Source: CAZGHF01 sp043797305 (lineage in GTDB: Bacteria; Patescibacteriota; Minisyncoccia; UBA6257; GWB1-50-10). From it: a stretch of 52,700 bases of DNA. The translations under genes were made by a program, and so were the position numbers. Shown here one piece after another: positions 46,635-52,700 of the stretch; position 1 is the stretch's first letter; every line of letters starts with the position of its first letter. The notes below the pieces were generated by a model. That model was not told the origin of the DNA, did not search any database, and saw only the letters and a list, made by a program, of their open reading frames with translations. Location of the stretch: contig JAZDPW010000034.1 of the NCBI GenBank assembly GCA_043797305.1, positions 1 through 52,700 of the forward strand, written 5' to 3'.

Positions 46635-48329
46635 ATGGATACCGGTTGGCTTCAAAAATATCCGCAAAAAAGCCCCGTTTACGAGGCTTATAACTTCGCG
46701 AAAGAGGCTCACAAAGACAAAGAACGCGAGAGCGGCGAACCTTACTTTTCCCATTGCGAAGCGGTTGCCAAAACCGTAAGCGGGTGGGGCCTCGACCAGG
46801 AATCGGTGGCCGCCGCCTTTCTCCATGACGTCATCGAAGACACGGGTTATACTCTCCGCGACATCGAAAAACGGTTCGGTAAAGAAATAGCTTCCATCGT
46901 TGACGGCCTCACAAAACTCGACAAAGTCCAGTACCCGGAAAAAAATCAGGACATAGAAACCCTCCGAAAATTCATCATTTCCTTCAGCCGCGACTTGAGG
47001 GTGGTTATCATCAAGCTCGCCGACCGCCATCACAATATGCTGACTTTAAAGTTTCTGCCGCCCGAGCGGCAGAAACTTTTTGCCTGGGAAACAAGTGAAA
47101 TTTATGCGCCTCTCGCTTACCGGCTCGGCATGCAGCGCCTCTCCGGCGAACTGGAAGATTTGGCTTTCCCGTACCTTCACCCCGACGAATACAAATGGCT
47201 TTTGAAGAACGTGAAGGAAAAATACGAAGAAAGGGAAAAATACGCGGAGAAAATGAAACCGGTTGTGAGAAGGCTGCTTGTGAAAAACGGTATAAAACCG
47301 ATTACCATTGATTCCCGAGCCAAGCACTATTCCAGTTTGTACAAAAAACTTCACCGCCACGATATGGACTTCGAAAAGATTTACGACCTGATGGCTCTTC
47401 GAATTATCGTCAAAACCGTTGAAGATTGCTACACCGTACTCGGGATAATCCATAAAGTTTGGCCGCCCTTACCGGGCCGAATAAAGGACTACATCGCAAG
47501 ACCCAAGTCCAACGGTTACCGAAGTTTGCACACCACTGTTTTTGCCGAAGACAATAAAATCACCGAATTTCAAATCCGCACCGAAGAAATGCACAAAAAA
47601 GATGAATTCGGCATTGCCGCCCATTGGGCCTACGAGCAGGTAAAAGGCTCCAGGCGGCTTAGCCGGAACTGGCGGGGCGTGCGGAACCATAAGGAACTTC
47701 TCTGGGTGGAACAGCTCCGCCACTGGCAGCAGAACATTTCCGACAAGAACTTCGTCGATTCTCTCGCTGGTGATTTCTTCAAGGACCGGATTTTCGTAAT
47801 CACGCCTCATAACGACGTTATTGACTTGCCGCTCGGAGCGACGCCGGTTGATTTTGCCTACCATATCCACAGTGAAATCGGTAATCAATGCGTCGGAGCG
47901 AAAGTAAACGGAAAAATAGTGCCGCTTGACTACCAGCTTCACTCCAGCGACGTGGTGGAAATTATGACTCAGCGGGGTAAAAAACCTTCGGGAGACTGGC
48001 TGCGATTCATTAAAACCTCACTCGCCAGAGACCAGGTTAAAGAAATAATAAGAAAAGTCACCTGCCCTCCGGCTGGCCGAGAACCCAAAAGCACGGAATT
48101 CAAAATCGTAAATCATGACCGCCCCGGATTTTTAAAAGACATCACCGCCGAATTCGGGGCAAGGAAAATAAACATCATTTATCTCCAGAGCACCACCGAC
48201 AAGCGCGGGGTACTGGCAACCGTCACCATAAAAACCGAACCGCTCTCAAAATCGCGAATCGAAAAACTTATCGTAAAAATTAAAAGCGTGGAAGGCGTAA
48301 AGGAAGTAAGCTCCAAACTCAACCGCTAA
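46635..48329 (+). CDS. RelA/SpoT-family (p)ppGpp synthetase/hydrolase
   Basis: Makes and breaks the stringent-response alarmone. It is 564 aa (usual Rel about 720-740). The N-terminal HD hydrolase has HCEAVAKTV, FLHDVIEDT and IKLADRHHNMLTL, and looks intact. The synthetase has RIIVKTVEDCYTVLGIIHKVWPPLPGRIKDYIARPKSNGYRSLHTTVF and EFQIRTEEMH (catalytic Glu). A TGS domain (FVITPHNDVIDLPLGATPVDFAYHIHSEIGNQCVGAKVNGKIVPLDYQL) and a C-terminal ACT domain follow. The helical and zinc-finger parts between TGS and ACT are missing, so ribosome sensing may differ. It diverges from groS. Confidence 0.95.
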   Translation: MDTGWLQKYPQKSPVYEAYNFAKEAHKDKERESGEPYFSHCEAVAKTVSGWGLDQESVAAAFLHDVIEDTGYTLRDIEKRFGKEIASIVDGLTKLDKVQYPEKNQDIETLRKFIISFSRDLRVVIIKLADRHHNMLTLKFLPPERQKLFAWETSEIYAPLAYRLGMQRLSGELEDLAFPYLHPDEYKWLLKNVKEKYEEREKYAEKMKPVVRRLLVKNGIKPITIDSRAKHYSSLYKKLHRHDMDFEKIYDLMALRIIVKTVEDCYTVLGIIHKVWPPLPGRIKDYIARPKSNGYRSLHTTVFAEDNKITEFQIRTEEMHKKDEFGIAAHWAYEQVKGSRRLSRNWRGVRNHKELLWVEQLRHWQQNISDKNFVDSLAGDFFKDRIFVITPHNDVIDLPLGATPVDFAYHIHSEIGNQCVGAKVNGKIVPLDYQLHSSDVVEIMTQRGKKPSGDWLRFIKTSLARDQVKEIIRKVTCPPAGREPKSTEFKIVNHDRPGFLKDITAEFGARKINIIYLQSTTDKRGVLATVTIKTEPLSKSRIEKLIVKIKSVEGVKEVSSKLNR

Positions 48330-48331
48330 CA

Positions 48332-49363
48332 CTACTCCGTCTCGGAGCCCATCACCTTGTCGAGTAGGTTCCGCCACTCCGCTTCGGAGTGGAATCTGAC
48401 TATTATTCTGCCCCGGCCTTCTTTTCTTTGAACCTCAACCGGGTTCCCCAGTTTCTCTTCAAGGCGCTTCTCCCAATACTTCGACTCCGGGTCAACAACT
48501 TTTGGAAGTTCGCTTTTCGTTCGGGCAACGGTTTTGCCGCTCAAAAATTTTTCGAACAGTTCGTTCTGCATTACCGGGTCGGCGGAAGTAAGAATCAACC
48601 GGGCCTGGGACTCGTTTATCTTACCCTCCGAAAGAGCGTCCTGAATGTTGCCGGGAAGGCCGAGAAGCCGGACGGCGTTTGCGACTGTCTCCCGACTCCT
48701 ACCGATTTTTGCGGCTATTTCCCGTTGGGTGAGATTGAACTCGTCCTGAAGTCTGGCGTAAGCCCGGGCGGCTTCAATCGGATTCAAGTTGCTCCGCTGG
48801 ATGTTCTCGACGAGCGCCACCTCCAGTTTGTTCCGGTGAACGTCAAAGCGCTTCACAATTACCGGCACCCTCGGCAGACCGATAAGTTTTGCGGCCATAA
48901 GCCGGCGCTCCCCGGCAATAAGCTGGTATGAAACTTCGGTGCCCCCTAAGGGGGCTCCTTCGGGGCCGGTCGGCGTCTCGCTTTCCACTTTGGTAACGAC
49001 AAGCGGCTGGATGATTCCGAACTCACGGATTGACTGAGCAAGCTCGGCTAAATCCTCTTGATTGAAAGCCCGGCGCGGCTGAAAAGGATTTGGTTGTATT
49101 TTTTCAACTTCAATATGAAAAATTGCTTCTTGAGCGGCCGGCTTCATTTTCGAAAAGACGGGGTCTCGCGTCCCAGCGTGCCGCTCGCCCACTTGCCTCT
49201 CACCCTCGCTCTCTCGCTTCGCTTCGAACCGTGCCCGCTCGGGCTCCGAGACACTTTTCTCAAAAAAAGCCGGTCGCTCTGCACTTTGCGGTGAATTTGA
49301 AAATGTTTGGGACGCTTTGTTGTCCTTTTTCGGAATTAATGATTCCAGTCCTTTTCCAAGCAT
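48332..49363 (-). CDS. parB: Chromosome-partitioning protein ParB
   Basis: A CTP-dependent DNA clamp that loads at parS sites and works with ParA. It is 343 aa with a long polar N-terminal region (residues 20-85). The ParB/Srx domain is VEKIQPNPFQPRRAFNQEDLAELAQSIREFGIIQPLVV with LIAGERRLMAAKLIGLPRVPVIV (C-motif GERR). The HTH is NLTQREIAAKIGRSRETVANAVRLLGLP, and there is a C-terminal dimer domain. The ATG is seven bases after TAATAT (49376-49371). No parS-like gttncacgtgnaac was seen in the window. Confidence 0.95.
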   Translation of the reverse strand: MLGKGLESLIPKKDNKASQTFSNSPQSAERPAFFEKSVSEPERARFEAKRESEGERQVGERHAGTRDPVFSKMKPAAQEAIFHIEVEKIQPNPFQPRRAFNQEDLAELAQSIREFGIIQPLVVTKVESETPTGPEGAPLGGTEVSYQLIAGERRLMAAKLIGLPRVPVIVKRFDVHRNKLEVALVENIQRSNLNPIEAARAYARLQDEFNLTQREIAAKIGRSRETVANAVRLLGLPGNIQDALSEGKINESQARLILTSADPVMQNELFEKFLSGKTVARTKSELPKVVDPESKYWEKRLEEKLGNPVEVQRKEGRGRIIVRFHSEAEWRNLLDKVMGSETE

Positions 49364-49707
49364 TACTTCTATATTATTACGTCTAAAATCCGCGTCAATC
49401 GGCTTTTATAAAACCAAAACAGAGGTGGCCTGACCAAGCTCCGCAGAAAGTTTTCTCCAAGTGAGATTTCGAGTCTTAATAATAATTAATTAAAGAACAC
49501 CTCGAAATTTATGAAGTACTCGTTTCCGCAGATTTCAGCCGTACCTCCCTCTGCTTCGGTTTGCATGCACGCGCATGAGTCCGTAGACATCCGAAATGAA
49601 TGAGCGGCCCTAAATTCAGGACCGTACGCTCCCTTCCTTAAGGGCGCCCGAGACACCCCGAAAGCCACGAACTGATAAAAATGATAAAAGATAGGCCTTT
49701 TATGTCA
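49364..49707. other. Gap with an orphan promoter and possible small gene or ncRNA
   Basis: No known RNA family is recognised. On the minus strand TTGACA (49708-49703), a 16-base spacer and TATCAT (49686-49681) form a strong promoter whose transcript would start near 49673. It could express a 60-codon frame from GTG 49668 to 49486, with no clear leader, or a structured RNA. Pairing segments include ggcgccc-rich words near 49630 and atttcgag/ctcgaaat (about 49468-49510). Confidence 0.5.
49486..49668 (-). CDS. Possible 60-residue protein (doubtful)
   Basis: The frame starts MAFGVSRAPLRKGAYGPEF at a GTG 12 bases after a TATCAT box and ends in IEVFFN-like hydrophobic residues, with three Cys in the middle (DSCACMQTEAEGGTAEIC). 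No similarity is recognised and there is no Shine-Dalgarno. The promoter is convincing but the product may be RNA. Confidence 0.3.
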   Translation of the reverse strand: MAFGVSRAPLRKGAYGPEFRAAHSFRMSTDSCACMQTEAEGGTAEICGNEYFINFEVFFN

Positions 49708-49838
49708 ACCCCGTTAGAAGTCTGTATATCTGGGGATAAATTCAGCTAATAAAAAGGACATTTTATTGCTCATTCTTCTCATTATCACAGAGCAAAAAAT
49801 TTCGCCCGAAATTTTTTGCCGAGGACTTCTAACGGGGT
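49708..49838. repeat. Structured inverted-repeat element, copy 2
   Basis: 131 bp with the same 15-base terminal arms as copy 1 (49708-49722 and 49824-49838) and a perfect 13-bp internal hairpin (49792-49819) four bases before the right arm. It is flanked by ca on both sides (49706-49707 and 49839-49840). The centre is unrelated to copy 1 except for the first three bases after the left arm. Confidence 0.8.
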
Positions 49839-49860
49839 CAAATGCGGAAAAGGGGATACT

Positions 49861-50676
49861 TTAGAGTCCGTTTTGCGGGCCGCGACCGGAGCCAAAATTG
49901 TCCGGCGGGAGAAAAGGAGCCTCCACGCCGATAACTTCCCGTGCCAGGAGTTCGTAGGCCCGGGCGCCGGACGATTGGGGAGCGTAGAGCACGACGGGTT
50001 TCTGGAAACTCGGCGCTTCAGCAAGAGCAATTGAACGGGGAATTTCCACCTCATAGACGCGGTAAGGAAACCTACGGCGCACTTCCCGGGCAATCTCGCG
50101 GGAAAGTTTTTCCCGCTTGTCGTACATCGTAAGGAGCGCCCCGGCCACTTTGATGTCGTGGCCGAGATTGGTTTTTACCAAATCAATCGTCTGCAAAAGC
50201 TGGCTCAATCCTTCCAAACTGTAGTACTCGCACTGGATGGGAACGATAACTTCATCGGAAGCCACGAGGCCGTTAATGGTGAGGAGATTCAAACTCGGAC
50301 CCAAGTCAATGAGGATAAAATCGTAATTACCGCGAAGGCGGCTTACAAAATTTTTAAGATAGTTTTCCCGGTCGGGAAGATTCACGAGTTCAATAAGGCT
50401 CCCAGCCAAATCGGCCGAAGCCGGCACAATGTCGAAGTTCGCGAGAAATGTTTGTTTTATCACCCGCTCGGGAGCCGCTCCGGCAAGCAAGGCGTGGTAG
50501 ATGGTCTCGTCCGCCCCGTAGCGCACGCCGCAGCCGACGGTGGCGTTAAATTGCGGGTCGAAATCAATCAAAAGAACTCTCTTGCCGGTCATCGCAAGAT
50601 AAGCCGAGAGATTCATCGCCGTGGTGGTTTTCCCAACTCCCCCCTTTTGATTGCAGATTGAAATAACCCTGGCCAT
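49861..50676 (-). CDS. parA: Chromosome-partitioning ATPase ParA/Soj
   Basis: A deviant-Walker ATPase that moves ParB-bound origins. I start at ATG 50676 (MARVISICNQKGGVGKTTTAMNL), where the family begins; upstream in-frame codons enter the tRNA-Leu region. The length is 271 aa. The deviant Walker A is KGGVGKTT (near residues 11-18), then LLIDFDPQFNATVGCG and DFILIDLGPSLNLLTINGLVASDEVIVPIQCEYYSLEG. It lies upstream of parB, but 497 bases and repeat copy 2 separate them. Confidence 0.95.
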   Translation of the reverse strand: MARVISICNQKGGVGKTTTAMNLSAYLAMTGKRVLLIDFDPQFNATVGCGVRYGADETIYHALLAGAAPERVIKQTFLANFDIVPASADLAGSLIELVNLPDRENYLKNFVSRLRGNYDFILIDLGPSLNLLTINGLVASDEVIVPIQCEYYSLEGLSQLLQTIDLVKTNLGHDIKVAGALLTMYDKREKLSREIAREVRRRFPYRVYEVEIPRSIALAEAPSFQKPVVLYAPQSSGARAYELLAREVIGVEAPFLPPDNFGSGRGPQNGL

Positions 50677-50731
50677 GTTTTGCTGATTACTATTTACTGT
50701 AACTTTTTTTTGTGTCATTATCAATGAAAAT

Positions 50732-50754
50732 GCCGAGGTGGCGGAACTGGCAGA
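50732..50754 (+). pseudogene. Duplicated 5' fragment of tRNA-Leu
   Basis: 23 bases starting gccgaggtggcggaactgg match the 5' acceptor and D arm of the tRNA-Leu 70 bases downstream. Its gccgagg would pair perfectly with that tRNA's 3' acceptor strand cctcggc (50878-50884). No anticodon arm follows it directly. Confidence 0.65.
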
Positions 50755-50802
50755 TTTACCCCGTAGCAAATTTTCTTCGGTTTTTACAATCGTTATAATA
50801 TG

Positions 50803-50885
50803 GCCAGGTGGTGGAATTGGCAGACACACAGGACTCAAAATCCTGTGCTCGAAAGGGCGTGAGGGTTCAAGTCCCTCCCTCGGCA
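50803..50885 (+). tRNA. tRNA-Leu (anticodon CAA) with a one-base gap in the acceptor stem
   Basis: The anticodon arm cagga-ctcaaaa-tcctg gives CAA (Leu, TTG codons). There is a long variable arm (tgctcgaaagggcgt), and the T arm is gaggg-ttcaagt-ccctc. The 3' acceptor cctcggc pairs with gccagg only if C50881 is bulged; the fragment at 50732 has the missing G. CCA is not encoded. A TATAAT box at 50794-50799 is too close to be its own promoter. It may be functional or decaying. Confidence 0.8.
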
Positions 50886-50887
50886 CA

Positions 50888-50925
50888 AAGCAAAATCCCT
50901 CATCTTGTGATGAGGGATTTTGCTT
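50888..50925 (+). terminator. 17-bp hairpin after tRNA-Leu
   Basis: aagcaaaatccctcatc (50888-50904) and its exact reverse complement (50909-50925) enclose ttgt, three bases beyond the tRNA. The 3' arm contains ATTTTGCTT. It is a likely terminator and marks the left border of the GC-rich segment. Confidence 0.75.
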
Positions 50926-51002
50926 CTATTTACAGCGCAATTGAACTGCGACATAGTAAAAGCACCTCAGGACTGACCACTTTTCCCGAAAGGAGGTGTA
51001 CC

Positions 51003-51374
51003 TTGAAACAGGTGGAGAAAGGATTGTTCCTGATCGAGGAGCAGATGCCTTGCCCCCCGGGAGCAATCGACACCCGCCGCCAGGCTCTCCTCTCCACACT
51101 CGGCAAGGCGGAATGTGAGGAGGCCGCCGCGCTTCTCATCACCTGCTCGCAGGAAGCCGGCCCGTGGGTCGGCGCGACATGGCAAGCTCTCGGCGAGAGG
51201 GCGAAGAAGAATGGGTACCCCGTCGGCAAGCTCTTCGTCGGCGTTCGCGGCCTTGTCAAGATGGGCCTCACGCGCCGCGTCCGACCGGGTGGCAACGTCA
51301 TGCACCATCTCGTCTTCTTCCCGGTCCCCGAACTCGCCCTGCGTCTCATGAAAGCGCAGGGCATCGCGAACTAG
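51003..51374 (+). CDS. GC-rich cassette protein 1 (unknown)
   Basis: Unknown; 123 aa from the TTG at 51003, chosen because AGGAGG ends six bases upstream. The sequence is helical: DTRRQALLSTLGKAECEEAAALLITCSQE, then GATWQALGERAKKNGYPVGKLFVGVRGLVKMGLTRRVRPGGN, which resembles a winged-helix (VGVRGLVKMGLTRRV as recognition helix and wing), and it ends PELALRLMKAQGIAN. It may bind DNA, but this is only a pattern. GC-rich and Shine-Dalgarno-led, unlike core genes here. A terminator follows. Confidence 0.65.
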   Translation: MKQVEKGLFLIEEQMPCPPGAIDTRRQALLSTLGKAECEEAAALLITCSQEAGPWVGATWQALGERAKKNGYPVGKLFVGVRGLVKMGLTRRVRPGGNVMHHLVFFPVPELALRLMKAQGIAN

Positions 51375-51410
51375 GAGCCGGTGATGGTGAAGCTCCGCAA
51401 CAGCAAGGAT

Positions 51411-51450
51411 AAGGCGCACGATCTCCGGGTCGCGCGCCTTTCCCCTTTTT
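51411..51450 (+). terminator. Terminator of GC-rich cassette 1
   Basis: aaggcgc (51411-51417) pairs with gcgcctt (51434-51440), extended by cg/cg inside, and is followed by tccccttttt. Confidence 0.75.
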
Positions 51451-51553
51451 AAAACTTGCCCTATTTGACATTTTTCATAATATGTGGTAGCGTTAAAGAA
51501 GCTATTCCCACGCGCAGAGGGTAACCCCCTCTCGCCTCACACGGAGGTGAACC

Positions 51554-52096
51554 ATGAAGTTGAGCAAGATTGCAGTCTGGTGCCTCGCGCTCATCGCGCT
51601 CGTAGTCGCTGCCGCCTGCAACGACAGCGACACCCTCACCGAGCCGGTGGTGTCGTGCGAAGTGCACGCCTACCTCGAGCCGGGCGAGACGGTCCGGCCG
51701 AACGCGTGGACGCCCTGGCTCAACCTTATCGTGACGAACGAGGGGAAGGAGAACGAGACGGTCGAGATGATCGTCATGAAGCTCAAGGGCCAGGCCATGA
51801 TGTCGGACGTCACCATGGTGACCGGCACGACGGCCATCACACCCTTCATCAGCTTCGTGCCGGTGAACCCGCCCGGCGTGACACTGCCCTTTGGATTCAT
51901 CTCCCCCATCACGATCATGCCCGGGGGAGCAAAGGTGTTCCAGCTCAGGGCGACGCTCATCGACGGCTCGTGGATCTCTGGCTTCACCGTCACGGTGGAA
52001 GAGGTACGGCTCAAAAGCGGCTGTACCGTCCACGGACTCCCCTTCGTCTACTCGGTCCCGATGGGACCGTGGGTCGGGATCATCGAGAAGGGCTGA
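51554..52096 (+). CDS. GC-rich cassette protein 2, exported lipoprotein-like
   Basis: Unknown function, 180 aa. The N-terminus is a lipoprotein-type signal: KIAVWCLALIALVVAAAC (residues 5-22) with Cys22 as the likely lipidated residue. The mature part has beta-rich, Ig-like patterns (PWLNLIVTNEGKENETVEMIVMKLKG; PGGAKVFQLRATLIDGSWISGFTVTVEEVRLKSG). GGAGG lies six bases before the ATG, the same leader layout as cassette 1. In 51661-51720, 44 of 60 bases are G or C. Probably acquired by transfer. Confidence 0.75.
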   Translation: MKLSKIAVWCLALIALVVAAACNDSDTLTEPVVSCEVHAYLEPGETVRPNAWTPWLNLIVTNEGKENETVEMIVMKLKGQAMMSDVTMVTGTTAITPFISFVPVNPPGVTLPFGFISPITIMPGGAKVFQLRATLIDGSWISGFTVTVEEVRLKSGCTVHGLPFVYSVPMGPWVGIIEKG

Positions 52097-52118
52097 ACCA
52101 GCCCACCCCAACGCAACC

Positions 52119-52151
52119 GCGCCCCCGGCTTCTACGGAAGTCCGGGGGCGC
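52119..52151 (+). terminator. Terminator-like hairpin of GC-rich cassette 2
   Basis: gcgcccccgg (52119-52128) pairs exactly with ccgggggcgc (52142-52151), with a further short pairing ttc/gaa in the loop. There is no T run, but it is very stable. Confidence 0.7.
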
Positions 52152-52234
52152 ACTACGTTATAGGTTAGGTGATTCTTTCCAAATTTTTCTCAACCTGCCG
52201 CCAATTCACCACATTCCACCAAGCATTTAAAAAC

Positions 52235-52516
52235 CTATGCTGTTTTTTCTTGTTTTTCTTTTTGTTCTTTTTTAAACGCTTCAAGACGAGCCAGAGCCTC
52301 CTCAAAATTACCCTCTCTTATAAGCCGTCTGAATTCCGGGTCTTCTTCCAACTTCCGAAATGGACCCGAGCTTTCCTCCATCCAATCCTCTCGTTCCTTC
52401 TCGGTTGGCTTCCCTAAAATTTCCAATAGTTTCGCTTGGGCAAGAATCCGCTCCGGCACGGATAGAGGCGAGTCGGGTTCTCCTTCGTGGGGCGGCATTT
52501 TAATGGCTTCGTGCAT
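52235..52516 (-). CDS. Small acidic/charged hypothetical protein
   Basis: 93 aa from ATG 52516 (MHEAIKMPPHEGEPD), chosen because TATAAT lies seven bases upstream (leaderless). It is helical and very charged: PERILAQAKLLEILGKPTEKEREDWMEESSGPFRKLEEDPEFRRLIREGNFEEALARLEAFKKEQKEKQ. The last part may be a single helix. No family is recognised; probably cytosolic. Confidence 0.6.
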   Translation of the reverse strand: MHEAIKMPPHEGEPDSPLSVPERILAQAKLLEILGKPTEKEREDWMEESSGPFRKLEEDPEFRRLIREGNFEEALARLEAFKKEQKEKQEKTA

Positions 52517-52543
52517 CTCGTTAATTATAAACAAAAATTCCCG

Positions 52544-52700
52544 TTAAACGAACAAATTCCCGAAATTCAGGGCAAGAAAATTGAAAACAATATTGCCGGC
52601 GAAAGTAATTAGAATCGTTTTTAAAAACCCGTAGCGGATGAGACCGGCCGGAATCACGAAAATCTCGTTAGGTATCGGAACCAGGGAAATCCAGGCAAAA
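52544..52700 (-). CDS. C-terminal end of a membrane protein, cut by window edge (DedA/VTT-like?)
   Basis: The minus strand is open from the window edge to TAA at 52546-52544. The 51 residues include FAWISLVPIPNEIFVIPAGLIRYGFLKTILITFAGNIVFNFLALNFGN. A PxPNExxxxPAG motif before two hydrophobic segments resembles DedA/SNARE-associated (VTT) proteins, whose conserved motif has Pro and Glu in a re-entrant loop. Only the C-terminus is visible, so the assignment is tentative. Confidence 0.5.
   Translation of the reverse strand, partial: FAWISLVPIPNEIFVIPAGLIRYGFLKTILITFAGNIVFNFLALNFGNLFV

Noticed and set aside
49440..49680. SRP RNA, RNase P RNA or tmRNA in the parA-parB gap
   Set aside because: None of the conserved cores (GGAAGG-type SRP tip, RNase P CR-I/ACAGAAA, tmRNA tRNA-like ends with a tag frame) could be found by eye.
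48332..50676. parS sites near parA/parB
   Set aside because: No 16-bp sequence close to the parS consensus was seen; the conserved palindromes in the gap are those of element copy 2.
50738..51002. Open frames reading through tRNA-Leu into cassette 1
   Set aside because: They run through the tRNA and its terminator. The TTG at 51003 with AGGAGG upstream is the better start for the downstream protein.
51461..52153. Long minus-strand and alternate plus-strand frames over the lipoprotein gene
   Set aside because: High GC makes long shadow frames; only the 51554 frame has a Shine-Dalgarno, a signal peptide and a terminator.

Overview
The window looks like the chromosome of an ultra-small bacterium of the Candidate Phyla Radiation (Patescibacteria), most likely of the parcubacterial kind. 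The reasons are gene content and style. There are compact aminoacyl-tRNA synthetases, a split ComEC, a lone TraG/VirD4-like ATPase, DUF5667 and baseplate-J-like membrane proteins, an RNA polymerase alpha subunit that ends after its N-terminal domain, and very short intergenic gaps. Phylum assignment is an inference from family knowledge; no 16S gene is present. Most transcription units run on the minus strand.

Layout. 1-3.2 kb: tRNA-Pro, a Glu/Leu-type dehydrogenase, a small unknown protein and MetRS. 3.4-13.5 kb: a long minus-strand block mnmA > two tandem Cys-rich zinc-ribbon paralogues > comEC > comEC metallo-hydrolase part > aspS > adenylate-kinase-like > Nudix. 13.5-20.7 kb: efp, then a murA-mreB-holB-frr-rseP-TraG-like block (cell wall, shape, replication, translation, membrane proteolysis). 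20.8-30 kb: a PEGA-domain membrane protein, the ribosomal block infA-rpmJ-rpsM-rpsK-rpsD-rpoA-rplQ-rplM-rpsI, a baseplate-J-like protein, a GIY-YIG gene inside an inverted repeat, an FtsA-like protein and tsaC. 30-37 kb: a TrpR-like regulator with a palindromic operator, alaS, DUF5667, dnaG-rpoD, a cupredoxin and a 22-residue basic peptide. 37-41 kb is an accessory zone: a GC-rich cassette, EamA, an S66 peptidase, eukaryotic-type GSII glutamine synthetase, HTH remnants and palindromic repeats, ending at tRNA-Ser. 41-50.7 kb: kinase, pgsA, htpX and lemA; a 3D-domain protein; groES-groEL with a CIRCE-like site; relA/spoT; parB and parA. 50.7-52.7 kb: tRNA-Leu with a duplicated 5' half, two GC-rich cassettes, and two short minus-strand genes, the last running off the end.

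Expression signals. At least seven gene starts lie only 5-8 bases downstream of a good -10 box, so leaderless mRNAs appear common. Clear Shine-Dalgarno leaders are found mainly on the GC-rich cassettes, which therefore look imported.

The most interesting unexplained features are: (1) a two-copy 131-134 bp element (20649-20782 and 49708-49838) with 15-bp terminal inverted repeats, a conserved internal hairpin and apparent 2-bp target duplications; (2) a two-copy hairpin placed two bases upstream of the rpmJ and alaS start codons, with compensatory changes in the stem; (3) the tandem zinc-ribbon paralogues with a 24-bp perfect palindrome between them; (4) a 26-bp perfect palindrome abutting the start codon of a TrpR-like regulator; (5) GC-rich cassettes with foreign-looking translation signals.
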